64,000 nt of DNA from Actinomycetospora soli. Its GTDB lineage: Bacteria; Actinomycetota; Actinomycetes; Mycobacteriales; Pseudonocardiaceae. Shown piece by piece: positions 41,239-49,655 of the stretch (the first letter of the stretch is position 1; every line of letters starts with the position of its first letter). The notes beneath the pieces were generated by a model. That model was not told the origin of the DNA. It did no database searches and saw nothing but the letters and a program-made list of their open reading frames with translations. The translations under genes were made by a program, and so were the position numbers. Location: contig NZ_JAJNDA010000004.1 of assembly GCF_021026295.1 (NCBI RefSeq), positions 310,001-374,000 on the forward strand. Reading direction: 5' to 3'.

Positions 41239-43317
41239 TCAGTTGTTGGCGTCGCCGTTCGCCTGGCCCTGCCGGGCCGGGGGCGCCCAGCGGTCCGCCG
41301 CCGCGAACGGGCTGACGCCGAACGGCGGCACGACCACGTCCGACCGCGCCTCCGGGGCCACGAGCGTCGTCGCCGCCTGGAAGAGCGGGACCACCGGCGT
41401 GGCCCGCCAGAGCATGGGCTCCACCAGGGCGAGCGCGGTGTCGGGGTCGATCGAGCCGGACGAGGCGCCGTCCAGGATCGACTGCAGCGTCGGGTCGCAG
41501 AACCCGGTGACCGACAGCGCCTCGGAGGCCTCCGGCGTGCCCTGCGCCGCGAGCGGGGCGGCGGTCGTCGTGGTCGGCGCCTGCGGGGTCGACGTCGGGG
41601 CGGCCGTCGTGGTCGTCGGCGGTGAGACCGGGGAGGTCGTCGGCGGGCTCGTCGTCGTCGCGGTGCGCGGCACGGCGGGCGAGACGCCCGAGGTGGTGGG
41701 CGCCTGCCGACCGGGGCAGCCGACGATCGAGTCGAGGCCCGCGATCGGGTCGGCGCCGACGGGCAGCGCGAGCACGGTGAGGTCGGCGACCGCCATGTCC
41801 GAGGGAGACTTCGGGATCGGCGGCACCGACGTGGTCGTCTCCGTCGGCGGCGTCGTGGTGGTGGAGACGGCGGTCGACGGGGGCGGTGGGGAGGTCGTCG
41901 TCGTGCCCGGGACGGCCGAGGAGGTCAGGGGCCCGGGCGTGGAGGGCGTGGCGACCACCGACGGGGTGTCCGACGGGATCGGCCCCCGGCCCGGGGGGAA
42001 GGGGTTCGCGCCCGCGTCGGCCACGACCGTCGTCCCGATCCCCGCCGCATTCAGCTGCTCGGCGAGCGTCGCGATCAGCCGGCCGTAGGGCGCGACCTGT
42101 GACGGCGCCGCGAGCCGCAGCCGCAGCGGCGTGCCGTCGCGGGTCCACCGGCCGTCGGGCCCGAGCAGGTACCCGGCCTGGGCGAGCAGGCGCGTGGCGG
42201 CCGCCCGGTCGGGTGCGCGGGCGGGCGAGTCCGCCGTGATCGTGGGGCGGTAGCCGGGCTGGCTCGGCGCCGTCGCGAAGGCGTCCGCCCGCAGCGCCGC
42301 GCCCGGCCCGCCGCCGGCGCCCGCCGTGATGAGCGCGTCCCGGTCGAGCAGCGAGACGACCGCGCGCCGCAGCCGCGGGTCGGCGAGCGGCCCGTCGTCC
42401 GAGCGCAGGGCGAGCTGCACGAGCTGCGCCTCGGGCACGGTGCGCACCGCCAGGGGCCCGGCGGGGCCCGGTGGTGCCCCCGAGAGCGCGGCGAGGGCCT
42501 CGAGGTCGCTGCCGTCGGAGCGGAACTGGGTCGCCTGCACGTCGCCGGTGCGCACGCGGTCGATCAGGGAGGCGTGGTCGGCGGCCTGCAGCACGATCTG
42601 GTCCGGGACGCCGGGGGTGCCCCAGTAGACGCTGTTGCGGATCAGGGTCACCTGACCGCGGATGCGGTCGACGAGCCGGACCGCGTAGGGCCCGCCCGAG
42701 ACCGGGATGCTGTCCTGCAGCGCGCCGCCCCACGAGCCGGGGGCGTCCTTGAGCAGGTGCGCGGGCAGCAGGTGGTCGAAGAGCGTGGGCCACGCCGGGT
42801 AGGGCCGGTCGAAGACGACGTCGACGGCCTTGCCCCCGGCCCGGGAGCGCACGTCGGAGATCGCCCGGTACCCCGCCGCGTCGACCACGCCGGGCTGCGA
42901 GCGCATCTGCTGCCAGAGGTAGACGAAGTCCTCGGCGGCGATCGGGGCGTTGTCGCTCCACGCGGCGGCCGGGGCGATCTCGTAGGACACGGTGTACGGC
43001 CGGGTGGCGGACACCCGCGCCGAGGTGACGACCGTGGTGTCCGGGCGCCGCACGCCGTCCGGGCCGGCCCGGAACGCGCTCGGCAGGACCAGGGAGGCCG
43101 TGGTGCGGCTCGTCGGCGTCAGGTCCGCGATGCGGTGCGGGTTGAACCCGATCCCCAGGTCGTCCACCCCGATGCGCAGCTGCGTCGGGTCCGGCTCGAG
43201 CTGCGGCTGGGGGCGCGAGGCGGTGGTCGGCGCCTGCCCCACGACCGGCGGGGGCGACGACGAACACCCGGCCAGCACCAGCAGACCGGCGAGCACGGCG
43301 ACCAGGAGGGCTCTCAT
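41239..43317 (-). CDS. lpqW: LpqW-like lipoprotein of the ABC substrate-binding fold
   Basis: A 692-residue lipoprotein: signal ALLVAVLAGLLVLAGC, then a family 5 solute-binding fold (VDDLGIGFNPHRI, YEIAPAAAWSDNAPIAAEDF, GGPYAVRLVDRIRGQVTLIR, LADPRLRRAVVSLLDRDALI). Two Thr/Pro/Ser-rich insertions (about residues 455-510 and 555-610) interrupt the C-terminal lobe, which is unusual. In mycobacteria LpqW, near mshB, steers phosphatidylinositol mannosides towards LM/LAM. Synteny and fold support that assignment; the absence of permease genes in the same unit argues against transport. The ATG at 43317 starts the signal peptide. Confidence 0.72.
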   Translation of the reverse strand: MRALLVAVLAGLLVLAGCSSSPPPVVGQAPTTASRPQPQLEPDPTQLRIGVDDLGIGFNPHRIADLTPTSRTTASLVLPSAFRAGPDGVRRPDTTVVTSARVSATRPYTVSYEIAPAAAWSDNAPIAAEDFVYLWQQMRSQPGVVDAAGYRAISDVRSRAGGKAVDVVFDRPYPAWPTLFDHLLPAHLLKDAPGSWGGALQDSIPVSGGPYAVRLVDRIRGQVTLIRNSVYWGTPGVPDQIVLQAADHASLIDRVRTGDVQATQFRSDGSDLEALAALSGAPPGPAGPLAVRTVPEAQLVQLALRSDDGPLADPRLRRAVVSLLDRDALITAGAGGGPGAALRADAFATAPSQPGYRPTITADSPARAPDRAAATRLLAQAGYLLGPDGRWTRDGTPLRLRLAAPSQVAPYGRLIATLAEQLNAAGIGTTVVADAGANPFPPGRGPIPSDTPSVVATPSTPGPLTSSAVPGTTTTSPPPPSTAVSTTTTPPTETTTSVPPIPKSPSDMAVADLTVLALPVGADPIAGLDSIVGCPGRQAPTTSGVSPAVPRTATTTSPPTTSPVSPPTTTTAAPTSTPQAPTTTTAAPLAAQGTPEASEALSVTGFCDPTLQSILDGASSGSIDPDTALALVEPMLWRATPVVPLFQAATTLVAPEARSDVVVPPFGVSPFAAADRWAPPARQGQANGDANN

Positions 43318-43423
43318 GACGGGGCGGTGCGCTGGTGCCTCTCCGACTCGGCGAGCAGGGGTGAGCCATGTTGACACGCGGGCCCGTCGGACCCGCGTGC
43401 GGCCCTTTCGTGGCCGCGGTCGC

Positions 43424-43442
43424 TCAGGTTAGCCTCACCTCA
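43424..43442 (+). promoter_or_regulatory. IdeR/DtxR-type iron box overlapping a leaderless promoter
   Basis: TCAGGTTAGCCTCACCTCA matches the 19-bp IdeR consensus TTAGGTTAGGCTAACCTAA at 15 positions. TAGCCT (43430-43435) inside it is a -10 element 6 nt before the ATG at 43442, so bound regulator would cover the promoter and the start codon. Confidence 0.65.
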
Positions 43443-43738
43443 TGGCCAAGCGTGCTCCGTCGACGTGGGTGGACACGCTCGCGCGGCTGCGCCCGCGCGA
43501 CCGGGCCGCCGCCCCGGCCCCGGTCGTGCCCACCCGGCCCGCGCCGGTGCGGACGGTGGTCGACCCCGCGCAGGCCTGCGCGCTCACCGGCGCGAAGCGG
43601 GCGAAGAAGAAGTGCTGCCGCTCGACGCCGCGGTGCAAGGGCTGCCCGGTCGTCCTCATGCGTGCCGCCCGGGCCGCCGAGTCCGGCCTCACCGGCAAGG
43701 ACCTCGCGAAGGCCGTCAAGCGCGCCCGCGCGGCCTGA
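43442..43738 (+). CDS. Small Cys-rich protein under an iron box
   Basis: A 98-residue basic protein. Residues ~1-40 are Pro/Arg-rich; the conserved core reads ACALTGAKRAKKKCC, then RSTPRCKGCPVVLMRAARA, giving a CC-x6-C-x2-C cluster (residues ~58-69) plus an earlier Cys, followed by a basic helix (GKDLAKAVKRARAA). The pattern suggests a metal site, zinc or Fe-S, in a nucleic-acid-binding protein. I recognise no named family. The iron box on its promoter suggests iron-dependent expression. Confidence 0.7.
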   Translation: MAKRAPSTWVDTLARLRPRDRAAAPAPVVPTRPAPVRTVVDPAQACALTGAKRAKKKCCRSTPRCKGCPVVLMRAARAAESGLTGKDLAKAVKRARAA

Positions 43739-43741
43739 CGC

Positions 43742-44140
43742 TCACCCCTCCAGCGCCGCCCGCAGGGCCGGCAGCAGCACCTCGTCGGCGGGCAGCCAGG
43801 CCACGCCGTCGAGCTCGTCGGCACCCACCCAGCGCAGCGCCAGGTGCTCCAGCGCGACGGGTTCGGCACCGTTCGCCGGGCGGCACCGGTAGAAGCGGAG
43901 GACGAGCGACTCCCCCGTCCGGCCCGTCACGGGGACGTCGGGCCCGAGCCGGCCCTCGACGACGACCGCGTACGCCAGTTCCTCGTGCAGCTCGCGCACC
44001 ACCGCGTCGACCTCGGACTCGCCCTCCTCGACCGACCCGCCGGGCAGCTCCCAGCGGCCGCGCATGTCCGGCGGCTCCGCCCGCTGTGCCACGAGCAGCC
44101 GCCCGCCGTCCACCACCGCCGCCCCCACCACGATCCGCAC
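43742..44140 (-). CDS. Nudix hydrolase (MutT-like)
   Basis: A 132-residue pyrophosphohydrolase. The Nudix box is GGSVEEGESEVDAVVRELHEEL (from about residue 32), with REL-x-EE intact. The N-terminal strand VRIVVGAAVVDGGRLLVAQR and WELPGG are typical of the 8-oxo-dGTP/CTP pyrophosphohydrolase branch. The start is taken as GTG 44140 after GGGGGGAC; ATGs at 44173-44185 would overlap the divergent PCD gene. It converges with the Cys-rich gene 3 bp away. Confidence 0.87.
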   Translation of the reverse strand: MRIVVGAAVVDGGRLLVAQRAEPPDMRGRWELPGGSVEEGESEVDAVVRELHEELAYAVVVEGRLGPDVPVTGRTGESLVLRFYRCRPANGAEPVALEHLALRWVGADELDGVAWLPADEVLLPALRAALEG

Positions 44141-44183
44141 GACCGTCCCCCCGTCATCGGTGATCGCGTGCATCATGACCCGC

Positions 44184-44477
44184 ATGGCCGACCTGCTCTC
44201 CGACGACGCCGTCTCCCGCGCCCTCGCCGACCTCCCCGGGTGGGAGCGCGACGGCGACTCCCTCGTGCGCACCGCGCAGCTGCCGAGCTTCCCCGCGGCG
44301 ATCGCCGTGGTCGACGCGGTCGCGCAGGAGGCCGAGTCCGCCGACCACCACCCGGACATCGACATCCGGTACTCGACGCTGACCTTCCGGCTCTCGACGC
44401 ACTCCGAGGGCGGCCTCACGGCGAAGGACCCCGACCTCGCCCGGCGGATCTCCGCCGCGATCGACCAGCACGCGTAA
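44184..44477 (+). CDS. 4a-hydroxytetrahydrobiopterin dehydratase (PCD/DCoH)
   Basis: A 97-residue pterin carbinolamine dehydratase. The active-site motif is complete: ADHHPDIDIRYSTLTFRLSTHSEGGLTAKD (active-site histidines, aromatic, then His and Asp). It dehydrates the carbinolamine left by aromatic amino-acid hydroxylases, or recycles related pterins such as molybdopterin-type cofactors. The ATG at 44184 is within the 5' part of the divergent Nudix gene's longest frame, which favours the shorter Nudix start. Confidence 0.9.
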   Translation: MADLLSDDAVSRALADLPGWERDGDSLVRTAQLPSFPAAIAVVDAVAQEAESADHHPDIDIRYSTLTFRLSTHSEGGLTAKDPDLARRISAAIDQHA

Positions 44478-44481
44478 GTCG

Positions 44482-45696
44482 CTGCGCTCCGCCCCGTTCC
44501 TCGCCGTCCTCGTCGCGACCTTCGCGGCGTTCGGCGGCTTCGCGCTGCTGCTGCCGGTCCTGCCGCTGTGGGCGGCGGCCGGCGGCGCCGGGCCGGGCCT
44601 CGCCGGGTCGGTCACGGGCGTGTTCATGGCCGCGACCGTGCTCTCCCAGCTCGGGGTGCCCGCCCTGCTGCGCGCGGTCGGGCACCGGGCGTCGCTCGCG
44701 CTGGGCGCCCTCGCCCTCGGGCTGCCCGCGGCGGTGCTGCCGCTGAGCCCGTCGCCGGGGCTGCTCGTCCCGGTCGCGATCGCCCGCGGGATCGGGTTCG
44801 GCATCCTCACCGTCACCGGCGCGGCCCTCGTCTCCGACCTCGTCGAACCCCGCGTGCGCGGGCGCGCCACCGGGATCTACGGCATCGCCGTCGGCCTCCC
44901 CCAGCTCGCGCTGCTCACCGGCGGCGTGTGGGCGTGGTCCCGCCTCGGGCCCACGCCCGTGCTGCTCGCGGGCGCGGCGCTGCCGCTGCTCGCCCTGCCC
45001 GCGATGCTGCTGCTCCCCCGGCGGGTCTCCCCCGTTCCCGACGCCGGGTCGGAGCCGGTCCGTGGGGGCACGACCGGATCGTCCGACGCGCACGACCGGG
45101 ACGGACGACCCGCGCGCCCCGCGCGGACGGTGCCGTGGCGCCAGGTCGTCGGTCCCTGGCTGGTCATGCTGGTGTGCGCGGCCAGCGCCGGCGGGGTGAT
45201 CACCGTGCTCCCGCTGATCGGCGCGGGCACGACCGGGGCGGCCGAGTTCTCCCTGTTCGCCCTCACCCTGTTCCAGCTCGTGGGCCGGGGCGCGGCCGGC
45301 GAGCTCGGTGACCGGCTGCGCCTCGCCGGGCGCATCACCCGCCCCGCGCTCCTGCTCACCGCGATCGGGGCGGCCGTGGCGGCGGCGGGCCTGCTCGTCG
45401 GCAGCACCCCCGTCGTCGTGCTGGGGGCGGGGATCGTCGGGCTGGGGTTCGGGGCCGTGCAGAACGACACACTGGTGACGCTGTTCGACCGGGCGGGCCC
45501 CGGGCGCTCCGGGACGGCCAGCAGCGTGTGGAACACGGCGTACGACGCGGGCACCGGGGTGGGCGCCACCGCCCTCTCGGTCGTGCTGGGCGCGGCGGGC
45601 GCGCCATGGTCGTTCGCGGTCGCGGCCGGTGCGTGCCTGCTCGTCCTCGGCGCAACCTGGACACGCGCCGCGACCACCGCTCGGACGGTCGGGTGA
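44482..45696 (+). CDS. MFS transporter without a canonical start codon
   Basis: A permease of about 404 residues. TM1 (APFLAVLVATFAAFGGFALL) is encoded from about 44491, but the first ATG, GTG or TTG in frame is the GTG at 44620, which would delete TM1. The frame is open back into the PCD gene, whose TAA is at 44475-44477. A CTG at 44482 is used here; ACG at 44470 is another option, with re-initiation after the PCD stop. The central loop is long and encodes a palindrome copy (VPDAGSEPV). Motif GRATGIYGIAVGLPQL and VQNDTLVTLF support a drug-efflux-type MFS. Confidence 0.75.
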   Translation: MRSAPFLAVLVATFAAFGGFALLLPVLPLWAAAGGAGPGLAGSVTGVFMAATVLSQLGVPALLRAVGHRASLALGALALGLPAAVLPLSPSPGLLVPVAIARGIGFGILTVTGAALVSDLVEPRVRGRATGIYGIAVGLPQLALLTGGVWAWSRLGPTPVLLAGAALPLLALPAMLLLPRRVSPVPDAGSEPVRGGTTGSSDAHDRDGRPARPARTVPWRQVVGPWLVMLVCAASAGGVITVLPLIGAGTTGAAEFSLFALTLFQLVGRGAAGELGDRLRLAGRITRPALLLTAIGAAVAAAGLLVGSTPVVVLGAGIVGLGFGAVQNDTLVTLFDRAGPGRSGTASSVWNTAYDAGTGVGATALSVVLGAAGAPWSFAVAAGACLLVLGATWTRAATTARTVG

Positions 45697-45757
45697 ACCC
45701 GGGGCCACCGCGGTCCGCCGCGGTAATGACCGACGCGGGCCGCCCGATCACGGGGGC

Positions 45758-46222
45758 GTGCGCCGGATCCTGCTCGCCGTGGCGGCGGGCGCCCTCGCGA
45801 TGATGGTCGTGGCCCAGCTGGCCACGGTGCTCACCCGGGTCGCGGAGGACGCGGACGCGTCGACCGTCTCGACGCCGGCCCCGGCCGCGCCGGACGGCGT
45901 CGGCGCGCCGACCGTGCCGCTGGCCCCACTGGCCGTGGTCGGCACGGTGCCGCCGCCGACGCCCGGACCGTCGGCCGTCCCCGCCGCGTCCGCACCGGCG
46001 ACGCCGGCACCGACCCGGGCGCCCGAGGGCGCTCCCGCCGCCCGCGCCCCCGAGCCCGCCGACCCGTCGTCGGGAACGCCACCGGCCCCCGCGAGCCCGG
46101 CCCCGGCGGTACGGAGCGCGGCACCGGCGGCCCCGGCCGCACCCGCGGCCACCCGCGCCCCCGGGCCCGCGCTGGAGGTGTGCCTGAAGGTCGTCGCCGG
46201 GGTGTGCGTGCAGCTCGGCTGA
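45758..46222 (+). CDS. Exported or membrane-anchored Pro/Ala-rich protein
   Basis: A 154-residue product: an N-terminal helix (ILLAVAAGALAMMVVAQLATVL) that may be a signal anchor, a Pro/Ala/Thr-rich stretch of about 110 residues, and a short conserved-looking end with two cysteines (LEVCLKVVAGVCVQLG). The gene body contains a dispersed palindrome copy (46061-46076; PSSGTP). The start is the GTG at 45758 after GGGGG. No family recognised. Its stop lies 2 bp from a convergent gene. Confidence 0.55.
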   Translation: MRRILLAVAAGALAMMVVAQLATVLTRVAEDADASTVSTPAPAAPDGVGAPTVPLAPLAVVGTVPPPTPGPSAVPAASAPATPAPTRAPEGAPAARAPEPADPSSGTPPAPASPAPAVRSAAPAAPAAPAATRAPGPALEVCLKVVAGVCVQLG

Positions 46223-46224
46223 GC

Positions 46225-46839
46225 TCAGCCGGTGACGGCGGGCGTCGGCGCCGCGGCGCGCACGCCCCGCACCGAGGTCAGGCAGTCGTCGAGCAGCGCC
46301 AGCATCATCGCGTCGCGCGCCGGACCGTCGAGCCCGGCGGCGCGGGCGGCGACGAGCAGGTGGGCGCAGGCGTGGTTGACCGGCCCGACGTGCAGCAGGG
46401 TCGCGATGCGGCCCCCGGCCCCGTCCCCGGCGTCCCGTCCGGCCGCGCGGCGGGCGGCGGCCCGCTCCTGCGCGGCGTCGACGCGGCGGACCAGACGGGC
46501 GAAGAAGCGGTTCCCGGGGTCGAGGGCGAGCCCGGCCCGGGCCACGGCGGCGAGGACGAGCGGGCGCACCGGCCCGTCGGCGTCGCGGCCGGCCCCGACG
46601 AGGTCGACCGCGCGCAGCCCCAGCTGCTGGCGCACCTCGTGGGAGACGGCGTCGTTGACCTGCCAGGCGAGGGCGGCGACGGCCGGGTGCGTGCAGTGCG
46701 GACGGTCGGTGAAGCGTTCGCCGGCCAGCACGGAGACGTACTCCATGACGCAGCTCCCGGAGCGGGCGTCACGGTGGGCGCCGGCCTCCAGCACGGGGAG
46801 CCCCTCGGGCGTGGCGGACGACGGCTGCGTGGTCGGCAT
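46225..46839 (-). CDS. Conserved actinobacterial protein of unknown function
   Basis: A 204-residue protein with GSCVMEYVSVLAGERFTDRP near residue 28, then CTHPAVAALAWQVND, a form I recall from other actinobacterial genomes without a known role. The C-terminal half is helical with GRIATLLHVGPVNHACAHLL. It may be a globular all-helical protein. No ribosome site stands out before the ATG at 46839. Confidence 0.6.
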   Translation of the reverse strand: MPTTQPSSATPEGLPVLEAGAHRDARSGSCVMEYVSVLAGERFTDRPHCTHPAVAALAWQVNDAVSHEVRQQLGLRAVDLVGAGRDADGPVRPLVLAAVARAGLALDPGNRFFARLVRRVDAAQERAAARRAAGRDAGDGAGGRIATLLHVGPVNHACAHLLVAARAAGLDGPARDAMMLALLDDCLTSVRGVRAAAPTPAVTG

Positions 46840-46952
46840 GGCTGCCCCCTGGAGGAACGCGGCGCGCGGAACGTCACGAGACTAGACCGCCGAGGCGCCG
46901 ATCGGGACCCCTCGACGTTCCGGGTCCGGAGGGCGTGGTAGGGCCCGTCCGC

Positions 46953-47660
46953 TCAGCCGCCGGAGCTGAGCACCTCGGTGGCCGTGAGGGCGGCGAGCAC
47001 GGTCTGCACCGTCGGGCTCACCAGCCGGACGATGTCCTGGTCGATCCCCGGCCGGACGAACCGTCCACCGGCGATCGCGCGGGCGCGCCCGGCGGCGGCC
47101 GCCGGGTCGATCGGGTGCAGGGCCCGGACGCGGCGGCCGTGGTGGAGCAGGACGACGACCATGGCGGTGTCCTCGTCGGGGTCGACGCCGTCGAGGACCT
47201 GCCGCACCACCGCGCGGTCGTGGTGCAGGGCGCCCGTCTCGTGCACGCGCAGCGCCGACCCGAACACCGGCATCGCGAGGTAGCCGAACACGCGGCGCGG
47301 CTCCCGGTGGGCGAGGCCGCGTTCGACGAGACGGTCCATCGTGCGGCGGATCATCTGGGCGCCGCGCGGCCCGGTGACCGCGTGGCCCAGGTCGCTCTTG
47401 TGCCCGCCGGGGCGCAGCAGGCCGTCCGCGACCCAGCAGAGCAGCGGGTCGGTCGGCTCGACGGGCCCGCGCCGGTAGGTCGTGCCCGCGTCGAGCAGGG
47501 AGGCGTCGAGCAGCAGCTCGACCATCGCGGCCGCGACGAGCAGCCCGGCCGGCTCGGTGAGGCTCGAGACGGGGCGGCCGTCCTCGTCGCCGAGCACCCA
47601 GGCGATGCGCTCGGGCAGAGTCAGTTCCCGGGTGGGGGCCGACCATCGTTCGGAACGCAC
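46953..47660 (-). CDS. GPP34 (GOLPH3/Vps74-like) family protein
   Basis: A 235-residue helical protein with the GPP34 pattern: RELTLPERIAWVLGDEDGRP at the N terminus, AAAMVELLLDASLLD, and LVERGLAHREPRRVFG in the middle. The eukaryotic relative binds phosphatidylinositol-4-phosphate at the Golgi; many actinobacteria carry homologues of unknown function. The GTG at 47660 is chosen over 47678 because TACGCT lies 7 nt before it. Confidence 0.8.
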   Translation of the reverse strand: MRSERWSAPTRELTLPERIAWVLGDEDGRPVSSLTEPAGLLVAAAMVELLLDASLLDAGTTYRRGPVEPTDPLLCWVADGLLRPGGHKSDLGHAVTGPRGAQMIRRTMDRLVERGLAHREPRRVFGYLAMPVFGSALRVHETGALHHDRAVVRQVLDGVDPDEDTAMVVVLLHHGRRVRALHPIDPAAAAGRARAIAGGRFVRPGIDQDIVRLVSPTVQTVLAALTATEVLSSGG

Positions 47661-47667
47661 GGCGGAC

Positions 47668-47673
47668 AGCGTA
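47668..47673 (-). promoter_or_regulatory. Leaderless -10 element of the GPP34 gene
   Basis: TACGCT, 7 nt, then the GTG at 47660 on the minus strand. Confidence 0.55.
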
Positions 47674-47815
47674 GGCACACGACCCGGTGGGATCTCACCC
47701 GACCGGGCGCCCGGATCGACCGCTCGTCCTCACCCTTCGTCGATCTTCGCCCCGGTCGACCGGTCGCCGCACGGGACCGACCACCCGTCCGCGCCGCACC
47801 GGCGACACGCCGGGG

Positions 47816-48700
47816 TCAGAGCCCGAGGGCCCGGACGGCCGCCGTGGTCGCCGCCGGGACGGCCGGCACGGCCCGGTCGGACCGCGGGTCGGCGGGCTCG
47901 GTGTAGACGGCGAGGAGGACCGGCGGCCGGCCGGGCGGCTCGGACGGCCACGTGATCGCCACGTCGTTCACCTCCCCGCCGTCGCCGCTGCCGGTCTTGT
48001 CCCCGGTCCGCCACCCGGCCGGGAGCCCGGCCCGGATGCGCTGTCCGCCCGTGGTGGTGGCGACGAGCCAGTCGAGGAGCTGCGCCCGCCCGGCCTCGTC
48101 GAGCCCGGCGCCGAGCGTGCAGGCCTGCAGCGTCGCCACCATCTGCCGCGGGGTGGAGGTGTCGAGCGTGCCCTGGCGGGCGTTGAGCTCCGGCTCGTAG
48201 CGGTCGAGGCTCGTCACCGCGTCGCCGGTCGAGCGCAGGTACCCCTGGACGGCCTTCGGCCCGCCGAGGCGGCGGAGCAGGAGGTTCTCGGCGGTGTTGT
48301 CGGAGACGGTGATCGCCGCGGCGCACAGCTCCCCGACCGTCAGCGACGTCGACCGGGAGGTGGTCGGCGAGTTCCGCACCAGGTCGGCCGGCGAGTACCG
48401 CACCACCTCGTCGAGCGGCACCCGCGCCGCCAGGATCGCCGCGGCGGTCGGCATCTTCGACGTGGAGCAGAGCAGGAAGCGCTCGTCGGCCCGGTGACCC
48501 GCCGTCCGGCCGGTCGCGAGGTCGACGGCGAACACCCCGAGCCGGCCGCCCATCGCGGCCTCGACCGGTCCGAACGGGTTCCCGACGGCGGGGGTGGTCG
48601 TCGGGGCGGTCGGGCCCGGTGCCGGGGCGGCGCAGCCGCCGGCGAGGACGGCGACGCCCGCGGCGCCGAGGGCGAGGACCCGTCGTCGGGAAGTGGTCAT
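47816..48700 (-). CDS. Class A beta-lactamase, exported lipoprotein
   Basis: A 294-residue serine beta-lactamase. The signal has a twin-arginine-like SRRRVLALG followed by a lipobox (VLAGGC). All catalytic motifs are present: STSK (Ser70/Lys73, with a Cys just before), VSDN (Ser130 loop), RYEPELN (Glu166 and Asn170) and KTG. It hydrolyses beta-lactams at the outer face of the membrane. It is divergent from a LysR regulator, as in the AmpR/ampC arrangement. Two dispersed palindrome copies lie in its first ~120 bp: one encodes the twin-arginine region (48677-48692), one the linker (48579-48593). Confidence 0.9.
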   Translation of the reverse strand: MTTSRRRVLALGAAGVAVLAGGCAAPAPGPTAPTTTPAVGNPFGPVEAAMGGRLGVFAVDLATGRTAGHRADERFLLCSTSKMPTAAAILAARVPLDEVVRYSPADLVRNSPTTSRSTSLTVGELCAAAITVSDNTAENLLLRRLGGPKAVQGYLRSTGDAVTSLDRYEPELNARQGTLDTSTPRQMVATLQACTLGAGLDEAGRAQLLDWLVATTTGGQRIRAGLPAGWRTGDKTGSGDGGEVNDVAITWPSEPPGRPPVLLAVYTEPADPRSDRAVPAVPAATTAAVRALGL

Positions 48701-48771
48701 GATCGGGAGCGAAGCAGGACGAACCGGGTCTGTCGAAGTCCGTATGCCCGGTCCGTTCATGCTCCCACGAC

Positions 48772-48777
48772 TATCGT
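48772..48777 (+). promoter_or_regulatory. Leaderless -10 element of the LysR gene
   Basis: TATCGT ends 8 nt before the GTG at 48786, which starts the helix-turn-helix domain. The beta-lactamase promoter must share the 85-bp divergent gap. Confidence 0.5.
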
Positions 48778-48785
48778 CGCTGCTC

Positions 48786-49655
48786 GTGGACCTGCTCCGG
48801 CACGTGACGTTCTTCGTGACGATCGCCGAGGAGCGCCACTTCGGGCGCGCCGCCGACCGGCTCGGGATGACGCAACCGCCGCTGTCGCAGGGCCTGCGGC
48901 GCCTCGAGTCACACCTCGGGGCGCGGCTGTTCGAGCGCAACGCCCGCGAGGTCACGCTCACCCCGGTCGGCCAGGCGCTGCTGGAGCCCGCCGAGGCCCT
49001 CGTCGCCGCGGCCGGTGCCTTGCGGCGCACCGCGCTCGAGCAGGTCGAGGCGGGCGTCGCGCTCCGGCTCGGGGTGGTCGAGGCCCTGCGCCCGGAGGTC
49101 GTCGCCGCCCTCGCCGCGGCCGTGCGTGCGGCGTCGGGGCGAGGGGTCGAGACGGTCGTGGCGAGCACGGTCGACCTGGCCGACCGGCTCGGCGCGGGGC
49201 GCTGCGACCTCGCCGTCGTCCGGCATCCCGGCGTGCTCTCCGACCTGGCGGCCGGGCCGGTCCTGCGGCTCGCGACCCGCCTCCTGGTCCCGGCCGGCCG
49301 GGCACCGGACGGTGTCCTGCGCTGGGCGGCGCTGCGCGACCTCCCCCTCGCCCTGCCGCCACGCGCCCACCATCCCGCGGCCCACGACCAGCTCGTGGAC
49401 GCCGTCGCCCGGCGCGGCGCCCGCCCGCGGGTGATCGCCGCGGAGGACGACCGCACCGTGCTCGCCGCGGTGGCCGCCGACCGGGCGTTCAGCGTCGGCT
49501 CCCCCGTGGCACCGGCCGCCCCCGGCGTCGCGGCGCTCGATCCGGCGGACCCGATCCCGATCCGGGTCCGCGTCGTCTGGCACCCGGGCGCCCCGCCCGA
49601 AGAGGCCGTCCGCGAGGCGGTCGACGCCGTGCTGCGGGCGGAGGACCGGCGGTGA
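48786..49655 (+). CDS. LysR-family transcriptional regulator
   Basis: A 289-residue regulator. The N-terminal helix-turn-helix reads HFGRAADRLGMTQPPLSQGL with RRLESHLGARLFERNAREVTLT; the effector domain follows after residue ~90. It is divergent from the class A beta-lactamase, and a second beta-lactamase-like gene overlaps its stop by 4 bp. Control of one or both, with a cell-wall muropeptide or drug as signal, is inferred from the AmpR paradigm. Confidence 0.87.
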   Translation: MDLLRHVTFFVTIAEERHFGRAADRLGMTQPPLSQGLRRLESHLGARLFERNAREVTLTPVGQALLEPAEALVAAAGALRRTALEQVEAGVALRLGVVEALRPEVVAALAAAVRAASGRGVETVVASTVDLADRLGAGRCDLAVVRHPGVLSDLAAGPVLRLATRLLVPAGRAPDGVLRWAALRDLPLALPPRAHHPAAHDQLVDAVARRGARPRVIAAEDDRTVLAAVAADRAFSVGSPVAPAAPGVAALDPADPIPIRVRVVWHPGAPPEEAVREAVDAVLRAEDRR

